This document shows positions 15,400 through 22,150 of a stretch of 51,405 nucleotides of DNA, in pieces. The notes below the pieces were generated by a model, which was not told the DNA's origin, did no database searches, and worked only from the letters and a program-made list of their open reading frames with translations. Within the stretch, counting starts at the first letter, position 1. Every line of letters starts with the position of its first letter. Origin of the DNA: Avimicrobium caecorum (GTDB taxonomy: Bacteria > Bacillota > Clostridia > Oscillospirales > Ruminococcaceae); assembly GCA_904394705.1 (NCBI GenBank), contig CAJFNJ010000017.1, positions 1 to 51,405 on the forward strand, given 5' to 3'. Made by a program: the position numbers and the translations under genes.

Positions 15400-15680
15400 G
15401 CGTCTGTCTGGGCGGCTGGGATTTCCCTCGAAAACCGCCGTTCTGGTGTAAAGGCGTGAGGCTTGCCATGGTGACCCAGCCCCGAAAGCCTCTGCCGCTG
15501 GGTGCTGAATCGTCACCCGGCGGGGAGGGTTGTGGAACGGCTGCTTCCAGCAGAACCAGGGCATTTTTTGGAATAACAGTCTGTATAAATATGTTCGATA
15601 TTTCGGATTGGAATCTGAAAACAGCACAATATGGAATAATTTGTCGGAATTATCCCATCTGTATATGAATTGAGCGGAAA

Positions 15681-15722
15681 ACTGTCCCGGCTGATTTGGG
15701 GGTTCCATCCCAGCCGGGACAG
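15681..15722 (-). terminator. Terminator of the esterase gene
   Basis: CTGTCCCGGCTG and CAGCCGGGACAG pair around an 18-nt loop; on the minus strand the stem is followed by TTTT. The T-run is short, so efficiency is uncertain. Confidence 0.6.
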
Positions 15723-15731
15723 GTCAGATTG

Positions 15732-16472
15732 CTATTCCGGGAGTTTCCCATAGAGCTGGAACCAGGCCAGCGCCGCTGTGTACCGGGCCACCCGCTTGGT
15801 TGTGTGGCGTCCGCTGTCGCTGGTCACCGTCACATGGTCGTCCCCCAGGCGGCTGCGCAGGGCAGCGGCGGCGGCTTCGGCACATTCGGCGGCGTCCTTC
15901 TGCATCGAGAACTTCCCTGCACCCTCGGCCCGTCCGTAGGACAGGAAGAACCGGCAGTCGGTGAGGGGGTCATGTTCCCGGAAGAAGGGGATCAGCCCTT
16001 CGTACCAGTTGGAGCCGGACAGACTCATGACATAGCCGAAGCTGGGAGACACATAGGGCGCATAGGAGGCCAGCAGCCCGCCCAGGGAGAACCCGAGAAT
16101 TCCCACGTCGGCGGGCTGATCCGAGATGGGCCACTCCGCCCGGAGCGCCGGCAGCAGCTCCCGGTCGATCCACTGAAGATATTCTCCGGCCTTGCCGGGA
16201 AAATCGGGATAGTCCGCGTCAAACCCCGGCGCAGGCCAGGGGGTGTAATCAGCGTCCCGGTTTTCGCTGTGCAGCCCCACCAGGATCAGACCCCGGTTTT
16301 CCTCTGCCATCCGGGCTTCCAGCGTATTCGCCAGCTGGGTGAGGATCTCAAAGAGCAGTTCCCCATCCGCTGCCAGCAGCAGGCGGCAGGGCGTATTGCG
16401 CAGTGCCTTGGGCGGCAGGTAGAGGGAGATCTCCTGTCCTGCCAGTGTCAGTTTCTGTATGCTTCCCCGCAT
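15732..16472 (-). CDS. Alpha/beta hydrolase, enterochelin-esterase-like
   Basis: 246 residues, cytoplasmic (no signal peptide). It belongs to the putative esterase group PF00756, related to Fes/IroE and S-formylglutathione hydrolase. The oxyanion line is RLLLAADGELLF, the nucleophile elbow is ILGFSLGGLLASYA (Ser near residue 144), and a late DSGRHTTKRVARY holds the probable catalytic His. The GLHSENRDADYTPWP block is typical of this family. The natural substrate is unknown. The start ATG 16472 is preferred to an upstream GTG because GAGGTG stands 6 nt before it. The gene is monocistronic on the minus strand, downstream of the gene that ends at 16518. Confidence 0.82.
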   Translation of the reverse strand: MRGSIQKLTLAGQEISLYLPPKALRNTPCRLLLAADGELLFEILTQLANTLEARMAEENRGLILVGLHSENRDADYTPWPAPGFDADYPDFPGKAGEYLQWIDRELLPALRAEWPISDQPADVGILGFSLGGLLASYAPYVSPSFGYVMSLSGSNWYEGLIPFFREHDPLTDCRFFLSYGRAEGAGKFSMQKDAAECAEAAAAALRSRLGDDHVTVTSDSGRHTTKRVARYTAALAWFQLYGKLPE

Positions 16473-16517
16473 CGGTATCACCTCTCTGGCCTGATTGTAG
16501 CACAGGGAGGCGCTTTT

Positions 16518-17576
16518 TTACAAGACCCCGGACTGCTCCAGCTCTGCCAGTACACGGGCCAGAGCCCCGGACAAGTCGCCGGGGTCGCCCAGCAGCAGAG
16601 TGTCCATCTCCCGGCTGAGGGAACCGGCTTCCGCCAGACTGCGGGCTGCCCCGGTCAGGCTCTGGCGCTGCAGGCGCTTGCGGTCGAGAAGCAGAGCCTT
16701 TTCCCGGCGGAGTGTCCCGGCACTCACAAACCGGCGGGCATTGATGACCCGCTGGGGGTCATCCGGGAAGGTGTGGAAGTGGTTGGAGGTCACGAATCCC
16801 AGCCGGAGCGCCGGCAGGAACAGGTGCTCGATGGTGCCGTCCGACGCAAACGGACAGCGGCAGACCAGCTGCTCCTGACGGTATTCCCGGGCGGCAGCCG
16901 AGAGCTGGCTGAGCAGCTCAGGGGCAAAGGTGCCATAGGGGTCCTCCAGCCGCAGGATGCGCCAGTCTGCGGGGAAGGCGGCGGCGATCTGCTGTCCGGC
17001 GGCGCCCACTGCGGTGAGCCACCCCTCCCGGACGGTGCCGCTCTCGCCCCGGGCAAACTCCTGGGCAATGAGCCGTTCCCCCAGGCGGCGGATCTTGCGG
17101 GGGTCCGCATCGGGGCAGACCGCCTGGCGGCATTCCTCCCGGGCAGCGGCGCCGGTGAGCAGATAGAGCCGTCCCTGCCGGAGCAGCCGTTCCCGGTGGG
17201 AGCGCAGCAGGGCTGTCTGTTCCAGGGCTTCCCGGCTGGGGCAGGGATAGGGATACGCCAGCGGCAGGTGACAGGCCGCCAGTCGGGCATCCGGATCAGT
17301 GAGCAGTGTTCCCGGCAGGATCAGCAGAGGCCCGATCAGCAGGGCTTCGGGTTCTCCGGGGAAATCCGGCGAAAAGACTGGCTGAAAACGGACTTCCATC
17401 CGGGTCAGCTGGTCTGCCAGAAGGCCCAGCAGCCGGACGGATGCCGCCATCGGCAGTCCCTCCAGCGCGAGGGTCTGCCGCTCCGGCGCCAGGGCAGCGG
17501 CATCAAACCGGTTCACCGGGCCGGTACAGGTTTCAGTGCGCAGGAAAAATCCCGGGCACTCCAGTTTGTATTCCAT
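16518..17576 (-). CDS. Hypothetical protein, divergent relative of the PRK06851-type ATPases
   Basis: 352 residues, cytoplasmic, function unknown. The stretch CRCPFASDGTIEHLFLPAL and RLGFVTSNHFHTF (about 247-278) matches what I recall of clostridial P-loop ATPases annotated as PRK06851, where a Walker A motif lies about 30 residues earlier. Here that position reads RLEDPYGTFAPELL, without the Gly-Lys-Ser/Thr. If the match is right this is a pseudo-ATPase. The first half (RTETCTGPVNRFDAAAL, LARRs) could be the other repeat of the two-domain family. It is rich in Arg, Leu and Ala with very GC-rich codons. AAGGAGG precedes ATG 17576. The stop lies 46 nt before the esterase start, so the pair may be co-transcribed. 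Confidence 0.65.
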   Translation of the reverse strand: MEYKLECPGFFLRTETCTGPVNRFDAAALAPERQTLALEGLPMAASVRLLGLLADQLTRMEVRFQPVFSPDFPGEPEALLIGPLLILPGTLLTDPDARLAACHLPLAYPYPCPSREALEQTALLRSHRERLLRQGRLYLLTGAAAREECRQAVCPDADPRKIRRLGERLIAQEFARGESGTVREGWLTAVGAAGQQIAAAFPADWRILRLEDPYGTFAPELLSQLSAAAREYRQEQLVCRCPFASDGTIEHLFLPALRLGFVTSNHFHTFPDDPQRVINARRFVSAGTLRREKALLLDRKRLQRQSLTGAARSLAEAGSLSREMDTLLLGDPGDLSGALARVLAELEQSGVL

Positions 17577-17662
17577 TGGTATCCTCCTTTTCCGATGATG
17601 TTCCATCCTATTCCAAACCCCGCCGGTCTGTCACCCGGAGCGGGCTTTTTTCGGGAAATCCA

Positions 17663-17692
17663 TCGACTTTTCCTGTCGGGATATGCTATACT
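17663..17692 (+). promoter_or_regulatory. Promoter of the uracil-DNA glycosylase gene
   Basis: TCGACT (17663-17668) and TATACT (17687-17692) with an extended TGC before the -10, about 40 nt before the start codon. Confidence 0.5.
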
Positions 17693-17730
17693 GGTCTGCA
17701 GAATCCATCGTTTTGATAAGGAGGCAGGTT

Positions 17731-18312
17731 ATGTCACGGACAGCCATACTCCGGCAGATGCAGGAGGATCTGCAGCAGTGCCGGAACTGCGGATTGTGTG
17801 AGGGACGGACCCAGGCGGTATTGGGGGCAGGAGTTCCCAATTCCCGGATTGTGATCGTAGGGGAGGGCCCCGGCCGCAATGAGGACGAACAGGGCAAGCC
17901 CTTTGTGGGACGCAGCGGACAGCTTCTGGACCAGATGCTGGAACAGGTGGGACTTTCCCGGAACCGGAATGTGTTCATCACCAATATTGTGAAGTGCCGT
18001 CCGCCGGAGAACCGCGACCCGATGCCGGAGGAATGTCTGGCCTGCCGTCCCTGGCTGGACAAGATCCTGGAGCTCATTGACCCGAAGATCATTCTGTGTG
18101 TGGGACGGATCGCCGCCCAGCAGCTGTTTGACCCCAATTTCCGGGTGACAAGACAGCATGGCGAGATCCGGGAGCGGGACGGACGCCTTGTAATGGCAAC
18201 CTTCCATCCGGCAGCTCTGCTGCGCAATCCCTCCTACAAACCGATGATGGAAGAGGATCTGCGTAAGCTGGCAGAGATCATCGCAGAGGAACAAAACGCA
18301 CAGATTCTCTGA
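17731..18312 (+). CDS. Uracil-DNA glycosylase, family 4 (iron-sulfur)
   Basis: 193 residues. It removes uracil from DNA as the first step of base-excision repair. The family 4 pattern is clear: cysteines in QCRNCGLC (17, 20), GEGPGRNEDEQGKPFVGRSGQLLD (about 47-70), NIVKCRPPENRDPMPEECLACRPWL with the other two cluster cysteines, and ATFHPAALLRNPSYK with the catalytic-site His. The four cysteines hold a [4Fe-4S] cluster in known members. The start ATG 17731 has AAGGAGG 8 nt upstream. It is divergent from the minus-strand gene at 17576 and monocistronic. Confidence 0.94.
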   Translation: MSRTAILRQMQEDLQQCRNCGLCEGRTQAVLGAGVPNSRIVIVGEGPGRNEDEQGKPFVGRSGQLLDQMLEQVGLSRNRNVFITNIVKCRPPENRDPMPEECLACRPWLDKILELIDPKIILCVGRIAAQQLFDPNFRVTRQHGEIRERDGRLVMATFHPAALLRNPSYKPMMEEDLRKLAEIIAEEQNAQIL

Positions 18313-18370
18313 TCCATTGGAAGCGGATGTATATTTTTTGTAAAATCACCGGCAGGATTTTCGGATTGAC

Positions 18371-18399
18371 TTGTCGGGCTGTGCGAGATGTTGTATAAT
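18371..18399 (+). promoter_or_regulatory. Promoter of pduL
   Basis: TTGTCG (18371-18376) and TATAAT (18394-18399) are 17 nt apart, 74 nt before the start codon. A palindrome-like CACCGCGACAGGAATTGCCGTGG follows in the leader. Confidence 0.65.
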
Positions 18400-18472
18400 A
18401 GGGGTGTTCCGAGAAATTAAGGATCACCGCGACAGGAATTGCCGTGGTTTTTGAAATGGAGGAAATCGTATT

Positions 18473-19048
18473 ATGGCAAAGAAGATTCTTGTTGAAACCA
18501 GCGCAAGACATGTCCATCTGACTGATGAGCACCTGAAGGTACTGTTCGGTGCAGATGCCGTTCTGCATAAGAAGAAGGACCTCTCTCAGCCCGGTCAGTT
18601 CGCCAGCGAAGAGAGAGTTGATGTTGTAGGCCCCAAGAAGACTCTGGCAAGAGTATCGGTTCTGGGCCCCACCAGAAAGCAGACCCAGGTAGAGCTGTCC
18701 ATGACCGATGCCCGTTCCATCGGTATTGATGCTCCGATCCGTGAGTCCGGTGTGCTGGAAGGTTCTGCTGGCTGCAAGCTGGTAGGTCCCTGCGGCGAAG
18801 TGGAGCTGACTGAGGGCGTGATCGTTGCCATGCGTCATATCCACACCACTCCCGAGGATGCTGCTGAGCTGGGCGTAACCAACGGCGAAGTTGTAAGCCT
18901 GAAGGTTGACACTCAGGAGAGAAACCTGATCTTTGGTGATGTAGTAGTTCGTGTAAGCCCCAACTATGCAACTGTTGTTCACATCGATACCGATGAGGCC
19001 AATGCTGCCAACTGCAAGGGCGAAGTTTACGGCGAGATCGTAAAGTAA
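18473..19048 (+). CDS. pduL: Phosphate acyltransferase PduL-type (phosphotransacetylase)
   Basis: 191 residues. It exchanges acyl-CoA and phosphate for acyl phosphate and CoA, so that acetate or propionate formation can yield ATP. Two zinc-binding motifs are visible: SARHVHLT (residues 10-17) and VAMRHIHTTPEDA (about 121-133). The N-terminus begins directly with the catalytic domain and lacks the helix that targets PduL into microcompartments. No shell-protein genes are near, so it is probably the general cytoplasmic enzyme used instead of Pta. The codon choice (GTA, GTT, AGA, AAG) differs from its GC-rich neighbours and fits high expression. GGAGG precedes the ATG; it has its own promoter and terminator. 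No ackA is adjacent. Confidence 0.93.
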   Translation: MAKKILVETSARHVHLTDEHLKVLFGADAVLHKKKDLSQPGQFASEERVDVVGPKKTLARVSVLGPTRKQTQVELSMTDARSIGIDAPIRESGVLEGSAGCKLVGPCGEVELTEGVIVAMRHIHTTPEDAAELGVTNGEVVSLKVDTQERNLIFGDVVVRVSPNYATVVHIDTDEANAANCKGEVYGEIVK

Positions 19049-19074
19049 GATCAATTTTTGATCCGAACTGAAAG

Positions 19075-19112
19075 CGGACAGACTGGATAGATTCCGGTCT
19101 GTCCTTTTTTTT
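19075..19112 (+). terminator. Intrinsic terminator after pduL
   Basis: GGACAGACTGG and CCGGTCTGTCC enclose ATAGATT and are followed by eight T. Confidence 0.92.
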
Positions 19113-19132
19113 GCATCCGCACAAAGTGGGAA

Positions 19133-19173
19133 TTGACTTTTCGCCAGGGATATAGTATTATAATCAATAATAA
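19133..19173 (+). promoter_or_regulatory. perR promoter with a Per-box-like operator
   Basis: TTGACT (19133-19138) and TATTAT (19156-19161) are 17 nt apart. The inverted repeat TTATAATCAATAATAA (19158-19173) covers the -10 and resembles the Per box TTATAATNATTATAA. This suggests that the Fur-family regulator represses its own gene. Confidence 0.6.
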
Positions 19174-19208
19174 GAATCATAACTATAATTGTTTTTAGGT
19201 GATCGACT

Positions 19209-19631
19209 ATGAAATACTCCCGTCAGAGGGAGAGCATCCTCAACTCCTTGAATGAAAAACTGGACCACCCCACAGCGGAAATGGTCTACAACTGCGTGAA
19301 AAAGGAACAGCCCAACATCAGCCTGGGTACTGTATACCGGAACCTCAATCAGCTGGTGGAGCAGGGTGTCCTGCGGCGGATTGCCACACCGGTCAGCGGA
19401 GACCGGTTCGATATCCGTACTGATCCCCATGCCCATCTGCTCTGTACCCGGTGCGGAAAGGTTCTGGATCTGGAGGACGACCTGATCTCGGAGCTGGACC
19501 GGAATGTTATGCGCACCACTGGTTTTCTGGTCAATGACCGTCAGCTGCTGCTCAGCGGAATCTGTGCGGATTGTCTGGCAGCACAGCAGGTGCATCTGAC
19601 AGAAGAGACCGAAGATCAGCAGGCCGTTTGA
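19209..19631 (+). CDS. perR: Fur-family regulator, PerR type
   Basis: 140 residues, DNA-binding repressor that senses peroxide. The winged helix occupies about residues 1-60, with HPTAEMVY and NISLGTVYRNLNQLVEQG as the recognition region. The regulatory metal ligands of PerR are present: His20, Asp68 (RFD) and His74/His76 (PHAH). The structural zinc site is CTRC (79, 82) and CADC (119, 122). Metal-catalysed oxidation of the His ligands is the peroxide signal in Bacillus PerR. It could still be another Fur member such as Zur. AGGTG precedes the ATG at 8 nt. An operator-like repeat overlaps its promoter, which supports autoregulation. Confidence 0.85.
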   Translation: MKYSRQRESILNSLNEKLDHPTAEMVYNCVKKEQPNISLGTVYRNLNQLVEQGVLRRIATPVSGDRFDIRTDPHAHLLCTRCGKVLDLEDDLISELDRNVMRTTGFLVNDRQLLLSGICADCLAAQQVHLTEETEDQQAV

Positions 19632-19671
19632 AAATTTTACAGCGATCCGGTGGGATTTTCCAAATCCGCTC

Positions 19672-19700
19672 TTGACAATTCACGACGGATACGGTAAAAT
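19672..19700 (+). promoter_or_regulatory. tRNA-Pro promoter
   Basis: A perfect TTGACA (19672-19677) and TAAAAT (19695-19700) are 17 nt apart and 14 nt before the mature tRNA. Confidence 0.85.
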
Positions 19701-19714
19701 ATTTCTTGCGTTGT

Positions 19715-19791
19715 CGGGGTATAGCGCAGTTTGGTAGCGTGCTTGGTTCGGGACCAAGAGGCCGCGGGTTCGAGTCCCGCTACTCCGACCA
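19715..19791 (+). tRNA. tRNA-Pro (anticodon CGG)
   Basis: 77 nt fold into a full cloverleaf. The acceptor arms are CGGGGTA and TACTCCG, the anticodon stem is CTTGG/CCAAG with loop TTCGGGA (anticodon CGG), the T arm is GCGGG-TTCGAGT-CCCGC, and the discriminator A is followed by an encoded CCA. It reads CCG codons, which suits the high GC content. It has its own promoter and terminator. Confidence 0.96.
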
Positions 19792-19797
19792 CCACAC

Positions 19798-19834
19798 TGA
19801 GTCTGGATGCGGATTTGCGTTCCAGGCTCTTTTT
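19798..19834 (+). terminator. tRNA-Pro terminator
   Basis: GAGTCTGGA and TCCAGGCTC pair around a 13-nt loop and are followed by TTTTT. Confidence 0.85.
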
Positions 19835-19895
19835 GTTTGCTTCCATAAGCGTTACGAGGCGAAAGAACCGGAATCGCCGGCGCCTATGATCCGGC

Positions 19896-19935
19896 TGAGT
19901 GTCTGGACACAGTTCTGTGTTCCAGGCTTTTTTTC
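19896..19935 (+). terminator. Second terminator, similar in sequence to the tRNA terminator
   Basis: GTCTGGA-CACAG-TT-CTGTG-TTCCAGGC forms a hairpin followed by a run of seven T. The outer part repeats the tRNA terminator 100 nt upstream. The rest of 19792-20051 holds no gene that I can support; a short open frame there overlaps the tRNA and is not believable. Confidence 0.7.
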
Positions 19936-20051
19936 TGCACGGGAGCGGTTCTGATGCGATTTTCTCCGGGGCGGCTGTTTCCGGGCTGCCGGGACTGTAT
20001 AGGGGCTGACCGGCGGGGCAATACTTCCTCCAAACGAAGGAAGGTGATGCT

Positions 20052-20696
20052 ATGCGAATCCCCAAGCATATCGGGATTATACCGGATGGGAACCGGCGCT
20101 GGGCCAGTCGGGCGGGGCTGGAGAAAAAGGACGGCTATGTCCACGGGCTGACCCCGGGACTGGAACTGCTGCGGCTTGCCCGTCAGGCCGGAGTGGAGGA
20201 GATCACATACTATGGATTTACCACCGATAACTGCGGCCGGCCCCAGGAACAGGTCCGGGCATTTTCCGCCGCCTGTGTGGAGGCTGTGAAGCTGATCGCA
20301 GCCGAACCGGTTTCGTTGCTGGTGATCGGGAATACCGAGGCGGCAGTGTTTCCCAAAGAGCTGCTGCCCTATACCGGAGCCCGTGCCGATCTGAATAGCG
20401 GCGGCATCCGGGTGAATTTTCTGGTGAACTACGGTTGGGAATGGGATCTTGCCGGTCTGGACCGTCCCGGAAGCGACCGGAAGCAGATTTACAGGGAACT
20501 GCATTCCCATGATGTGTCCCGGGTGGATCTTGTGATCCGCTGGGGCGGCATGCGCCGGCTGTCCGGATTCCTGCCGGTGCAGTCGGTCTATGCGGATTTC
20601 TATGTGGTGGACCGACTCTGGCCCGATTTCCAGCCCGAGGATTTCCATCAGGCGCTGGCCTGGTACCAGAAGCAGGATATTACCCTGGGCGGCTGA
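20052..20696 (+). CDS. Divergent cis-prenyltransferase (UppS-like)
   Basis: 214 residues; usual UppS enzymes have about 240-250. These enzymes add isopentenyl units to a prenyl diphosphate in the cis configuration. The start HIGIIPDGNRRWASRAG has the catalytic Asp of PDGN and the diphosphate-binding Arg. GFTTDNCGRP stands for the usual FSTENWxRP. The C-terminal RWGGMRRLSGFLPVQSVYADFYV replaces RTSGExRxSNFLxWQxxYAEFYF: both Arg are kept, but Ser-Gly-Glu and the metal-binding Glu (here Asp) are altered. It may therefore make a different chain length or be a second enzyme beside a standard UppS elsewhere. AAGGTG precedes the ATG. It is monocistronic with a strong terminator and no lipid-synthesis neighbours. 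Confidence 0.83.
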   Translation: MRIPKHIGIIPDGNRRWASRAGLEKKDGYVHGLTPGLELLRLARQAGVEEITYYGFTTDNCGRPQEQVRAFSAACVEAVKLIAAEPVSLLVIGNTEAAVFPKELLPYTGARADLNSGGIRVNFLVNYGWEWDLAGLDRPGSDRKQIYRELHSHDVSRVDLVIRWGGMRRLSGFLPVQSVYADFYVVDRLWPDFQPEDFHQALAWYQKQDITLGG

Positions 20697-20728
20697 CCGC
20701 CGCGGCATTTTCCACAAAAGAACAGCTC

Positions 20729-20767
20729 ACAGCCGTCCGGCAGAAAATCTGTCGGACGGCTGTTTTT
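20729..20767 (+). terminator. Intrinsic terminator after the cis-prenyltransferase
   Basis: ACAGCCGTCCG and CGGACGGCTGT enclose a 13-nt loop and are followed by TTTTT. Confidence 0.92.
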
Positions 20768-20786
20768 TGTCCCCGGGGGAGGAACA

Positions 20787-20815
20787 TTGACACCTGCTTT
20801 TGCGTATGGTATAAT
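20787..20815 (+). promoter_or_regulatory. Consensus promoter of the NiCo riboswitch transcript
   Basis: TTGACA (20787-20792) and TATAAT (20810-20815), both perfect, are 17 nt apart. The 260-nt leader that follows holds the riboswitch. Confidence 0.92.
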
Positions 20816-20870
20816 ACCTATATTCTCTTTGCGCTGCATCGGACTTCCGGAATACCGGGGGAAACTACAG

Positions 20871-20982
20871 TACAAACTGAACAGGCCGTGAGTCTTTTCG
20901 TATGGAAAAGCTCTGGGAGCCGGGCCGCGCAGGCGGCAGCAGATGAACTGACTTATTTCGTACATCTGTGGGACAGGAAGTA
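20871..20982 (+). ncRNA. NiCo riboswitch (czcD motif), cobalt/nickel sensing
   Basis: The leader contains the conserved blocks of the NiCo aptamer in order: ACTGAACAGG (20876-), GAGCCGGGCCGC (20917-), GCGGCAGCAGATGA and ACATCTGTGGGACAG (20962-20976). These match the solved NiCo structure that I know from an Erysipelotrichaceae bacterium. The class binds Co2+ or Ni2+ cooperatively and turns on metal exporters. The gene behind it is a cation diffusion facilitator, as expected. The last aptamer strand is also the first arm of the terminator at 20968, so metal binding should prevent termination. Confidence 0.9.
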
Positions 20983-21004
20983 TGTTCCACGGGTGTATTT
21001 TTTT
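20968..21004 (+). terminator. Riboswitch-controlled terminator
   Basis: GTGGGACA (20968-20975) and TGTTCCAC (20983-20990) form an 8-bp stem around GGAAGTA. A U-rich tract ending in seven T (20998-21004) follows. The first arm overlaps the conserved 3' strand of the aptamer, so the two folds exclude each other. Confidence 0.8.
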
Positions 21005-21078
21005 ATACCCGGGACTTACAAACTGTTGTGATGATGAGTGCCATAAGAGCTATCTTTCCCATTCAGGAGGGTACATTT

Positions 21079-21984
21079 ATGGACAGAAATCAAAAAGAAG
21101 CACTGGCAATGCGGGTCTCGGTAGTGACCATTCTCGGCAACCTGGCCCTGACCATTTTCAAGCTGGCAGCGGGCGTTCTGGCTCACTCCGGCGCCATGAT
21201 CTCCGATGCCATCCATTCCGGCTCGGATGTGATGAGCACCTTTGTGGTCATTGCCGGAGTCAAGCTATCCGGTCAGGAATCGGATCAGGAACACCCCTTC
21301 GGACATGAACGGTTTGAATGTGTGGCAGCGATCCTGCTCTCGGTGATGCTGGCTGCCACCGGCGCCGGAATCGGCTGGGCCGGCATCCAGAAGATCTTCG
21401 GTGACGCCGGGGAACTGGTTGTCCCCGGACAGCTCGCGCTGATCGCCGCTGTGGTATCCATCCTCTCCAAGGAGGGCATGTACTGGTATACCCGGGCCGC
21501 CGCCAAAAAGATTGAATCCTCGGCTCTGATGGCAGATGCCTGGCACCATCGTTCGGATGCCCTTTCCTCCATCGGCAGCTTTGCCGGTGTACTGGGCGCC
21601 CGTCTGGGCATGCCGGTGCTGGACCCGGTTGCCAGCGTGGTAATCTGCCTGTTTATCCTCAAGGCTGCCTGGGATATCTTCCAGGACGCCATCTCCAAGA
21701 TGATCGACCGTGCCTGCCCTGCTGAGATGGAAGCCCGGATGCGTACTGCCGCGCTGGAGCAGGAGGGTGTTCTGGGGATCGACCGGCTCCAGACCCGGCT
21801 GTTCGGCGACCGCATCTATGTGGAGATCGACATCGCTGCCGATGCGGATTCCACTCTGGCAGAGGCGCACACCGTTGCGGACCGGGTACATGACTGCATC
21901 GAAGAGGAATTCCCCAAGGTCAAGCACTGCATGGTGCATGTCAACCCCTTTACTCCTCAGCCGGTTCCGGAACCCTGCATGTAG
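21079..21984 (+). CDS. Cation diffusion facilitator, cobalt/nickel efflux
   Basis: 301 residues from the start used here, with about six membrane helices. It exports divalent metals from the cytoplasm against protons. The metal site of the CDF family is shown by HSGSDVMSTF in helix 2 and DAWHHRSDALSS in helix 5; the cytoplasmic C-terminal domain (from about 210) ends with HCMVHVNP. The HHRSD pattern, with His and Asp, is that of family members including Zn, Co and Ni exporters. The NiCo riboswitch in its leader indicates that cobalt and nickel are the relevant metals. The start ATG 21079 has AGGAGG 8 nt upstream; longer in-frame starts run into the leader. Confidence 0.93.
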   Translation: MDRNQKEALAMRVSVVTILGNLALTIFKLAAGVLAHSGAMISDAIHSGSDVMSTFVVIAGVKLSGQESDQEHPFGHERFECVAAILLSVMLAATGAGIGWAGIQKIFGDAGELVVPGQLALIAAVVSILSKEGMYWYTRAAAKKIESSALMADAWHHRSDALSSIGSFAGVLGARLGMPVLDPVASVVICLFILKAAWDIFQDAISKMIDRACPAEMEARMRTAALEQEGVLGIDRLQTRLFGDRIYVEIDIAADADSTLAEAHTVADRVHDCIEEEFPKVKHCMVHVNPFTPQPVPEPCM

Positions 21985-22018
21985 GATAAGCTGATTTTCT
22001 GCCCTCCGGGGCAGCACA

Positions 22019-22049
22019 GGCGGTATGTGGTTTTCCACATACCGCTTTT
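22019..22049 (+). terminator. Intrinsic terminator after the cation exporter
   Basis: GCGGTATGTGG and CCACATACCGC form a perfect 11-bp stem over TTTT and are followed by TTTTA. Confidence 0.85.
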
Positions 22050-22061
22050 ACATTTTACGCC

Positions 22062-22090
22062 TTGTTTGGGGAACCGGCAGGTGCTACACT
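22062..22090 (+). promoter_or_regulatory. Promoter of the lipoprotein gene at 22151
   Basis: TTGTTT (22062-22067) and TACACT (22085-22090) are 17 nt apart; TGC before the -10 makes it an extended type. Confidence 0.55.
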
Positions 22091-22150
22091 GAAGAAAAAG
22101 GGACCCCTCTGCCGGATGCTTCCGGCAGATCATGAAATGAGGTGTTTTGT

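Noticed and set aside
15456..15668. Open frame of 70 codons between spoIVA and the esterase
   Set aside because: No binding site, no recognisable composition, and it crosses AT-rich promoter-like DNA.
19706..19954. Open frame of about 80 codons overlapping tRNA-Pro
   Set aside because: It runs through the tRNA and both terminators and has no ribosome binding site.
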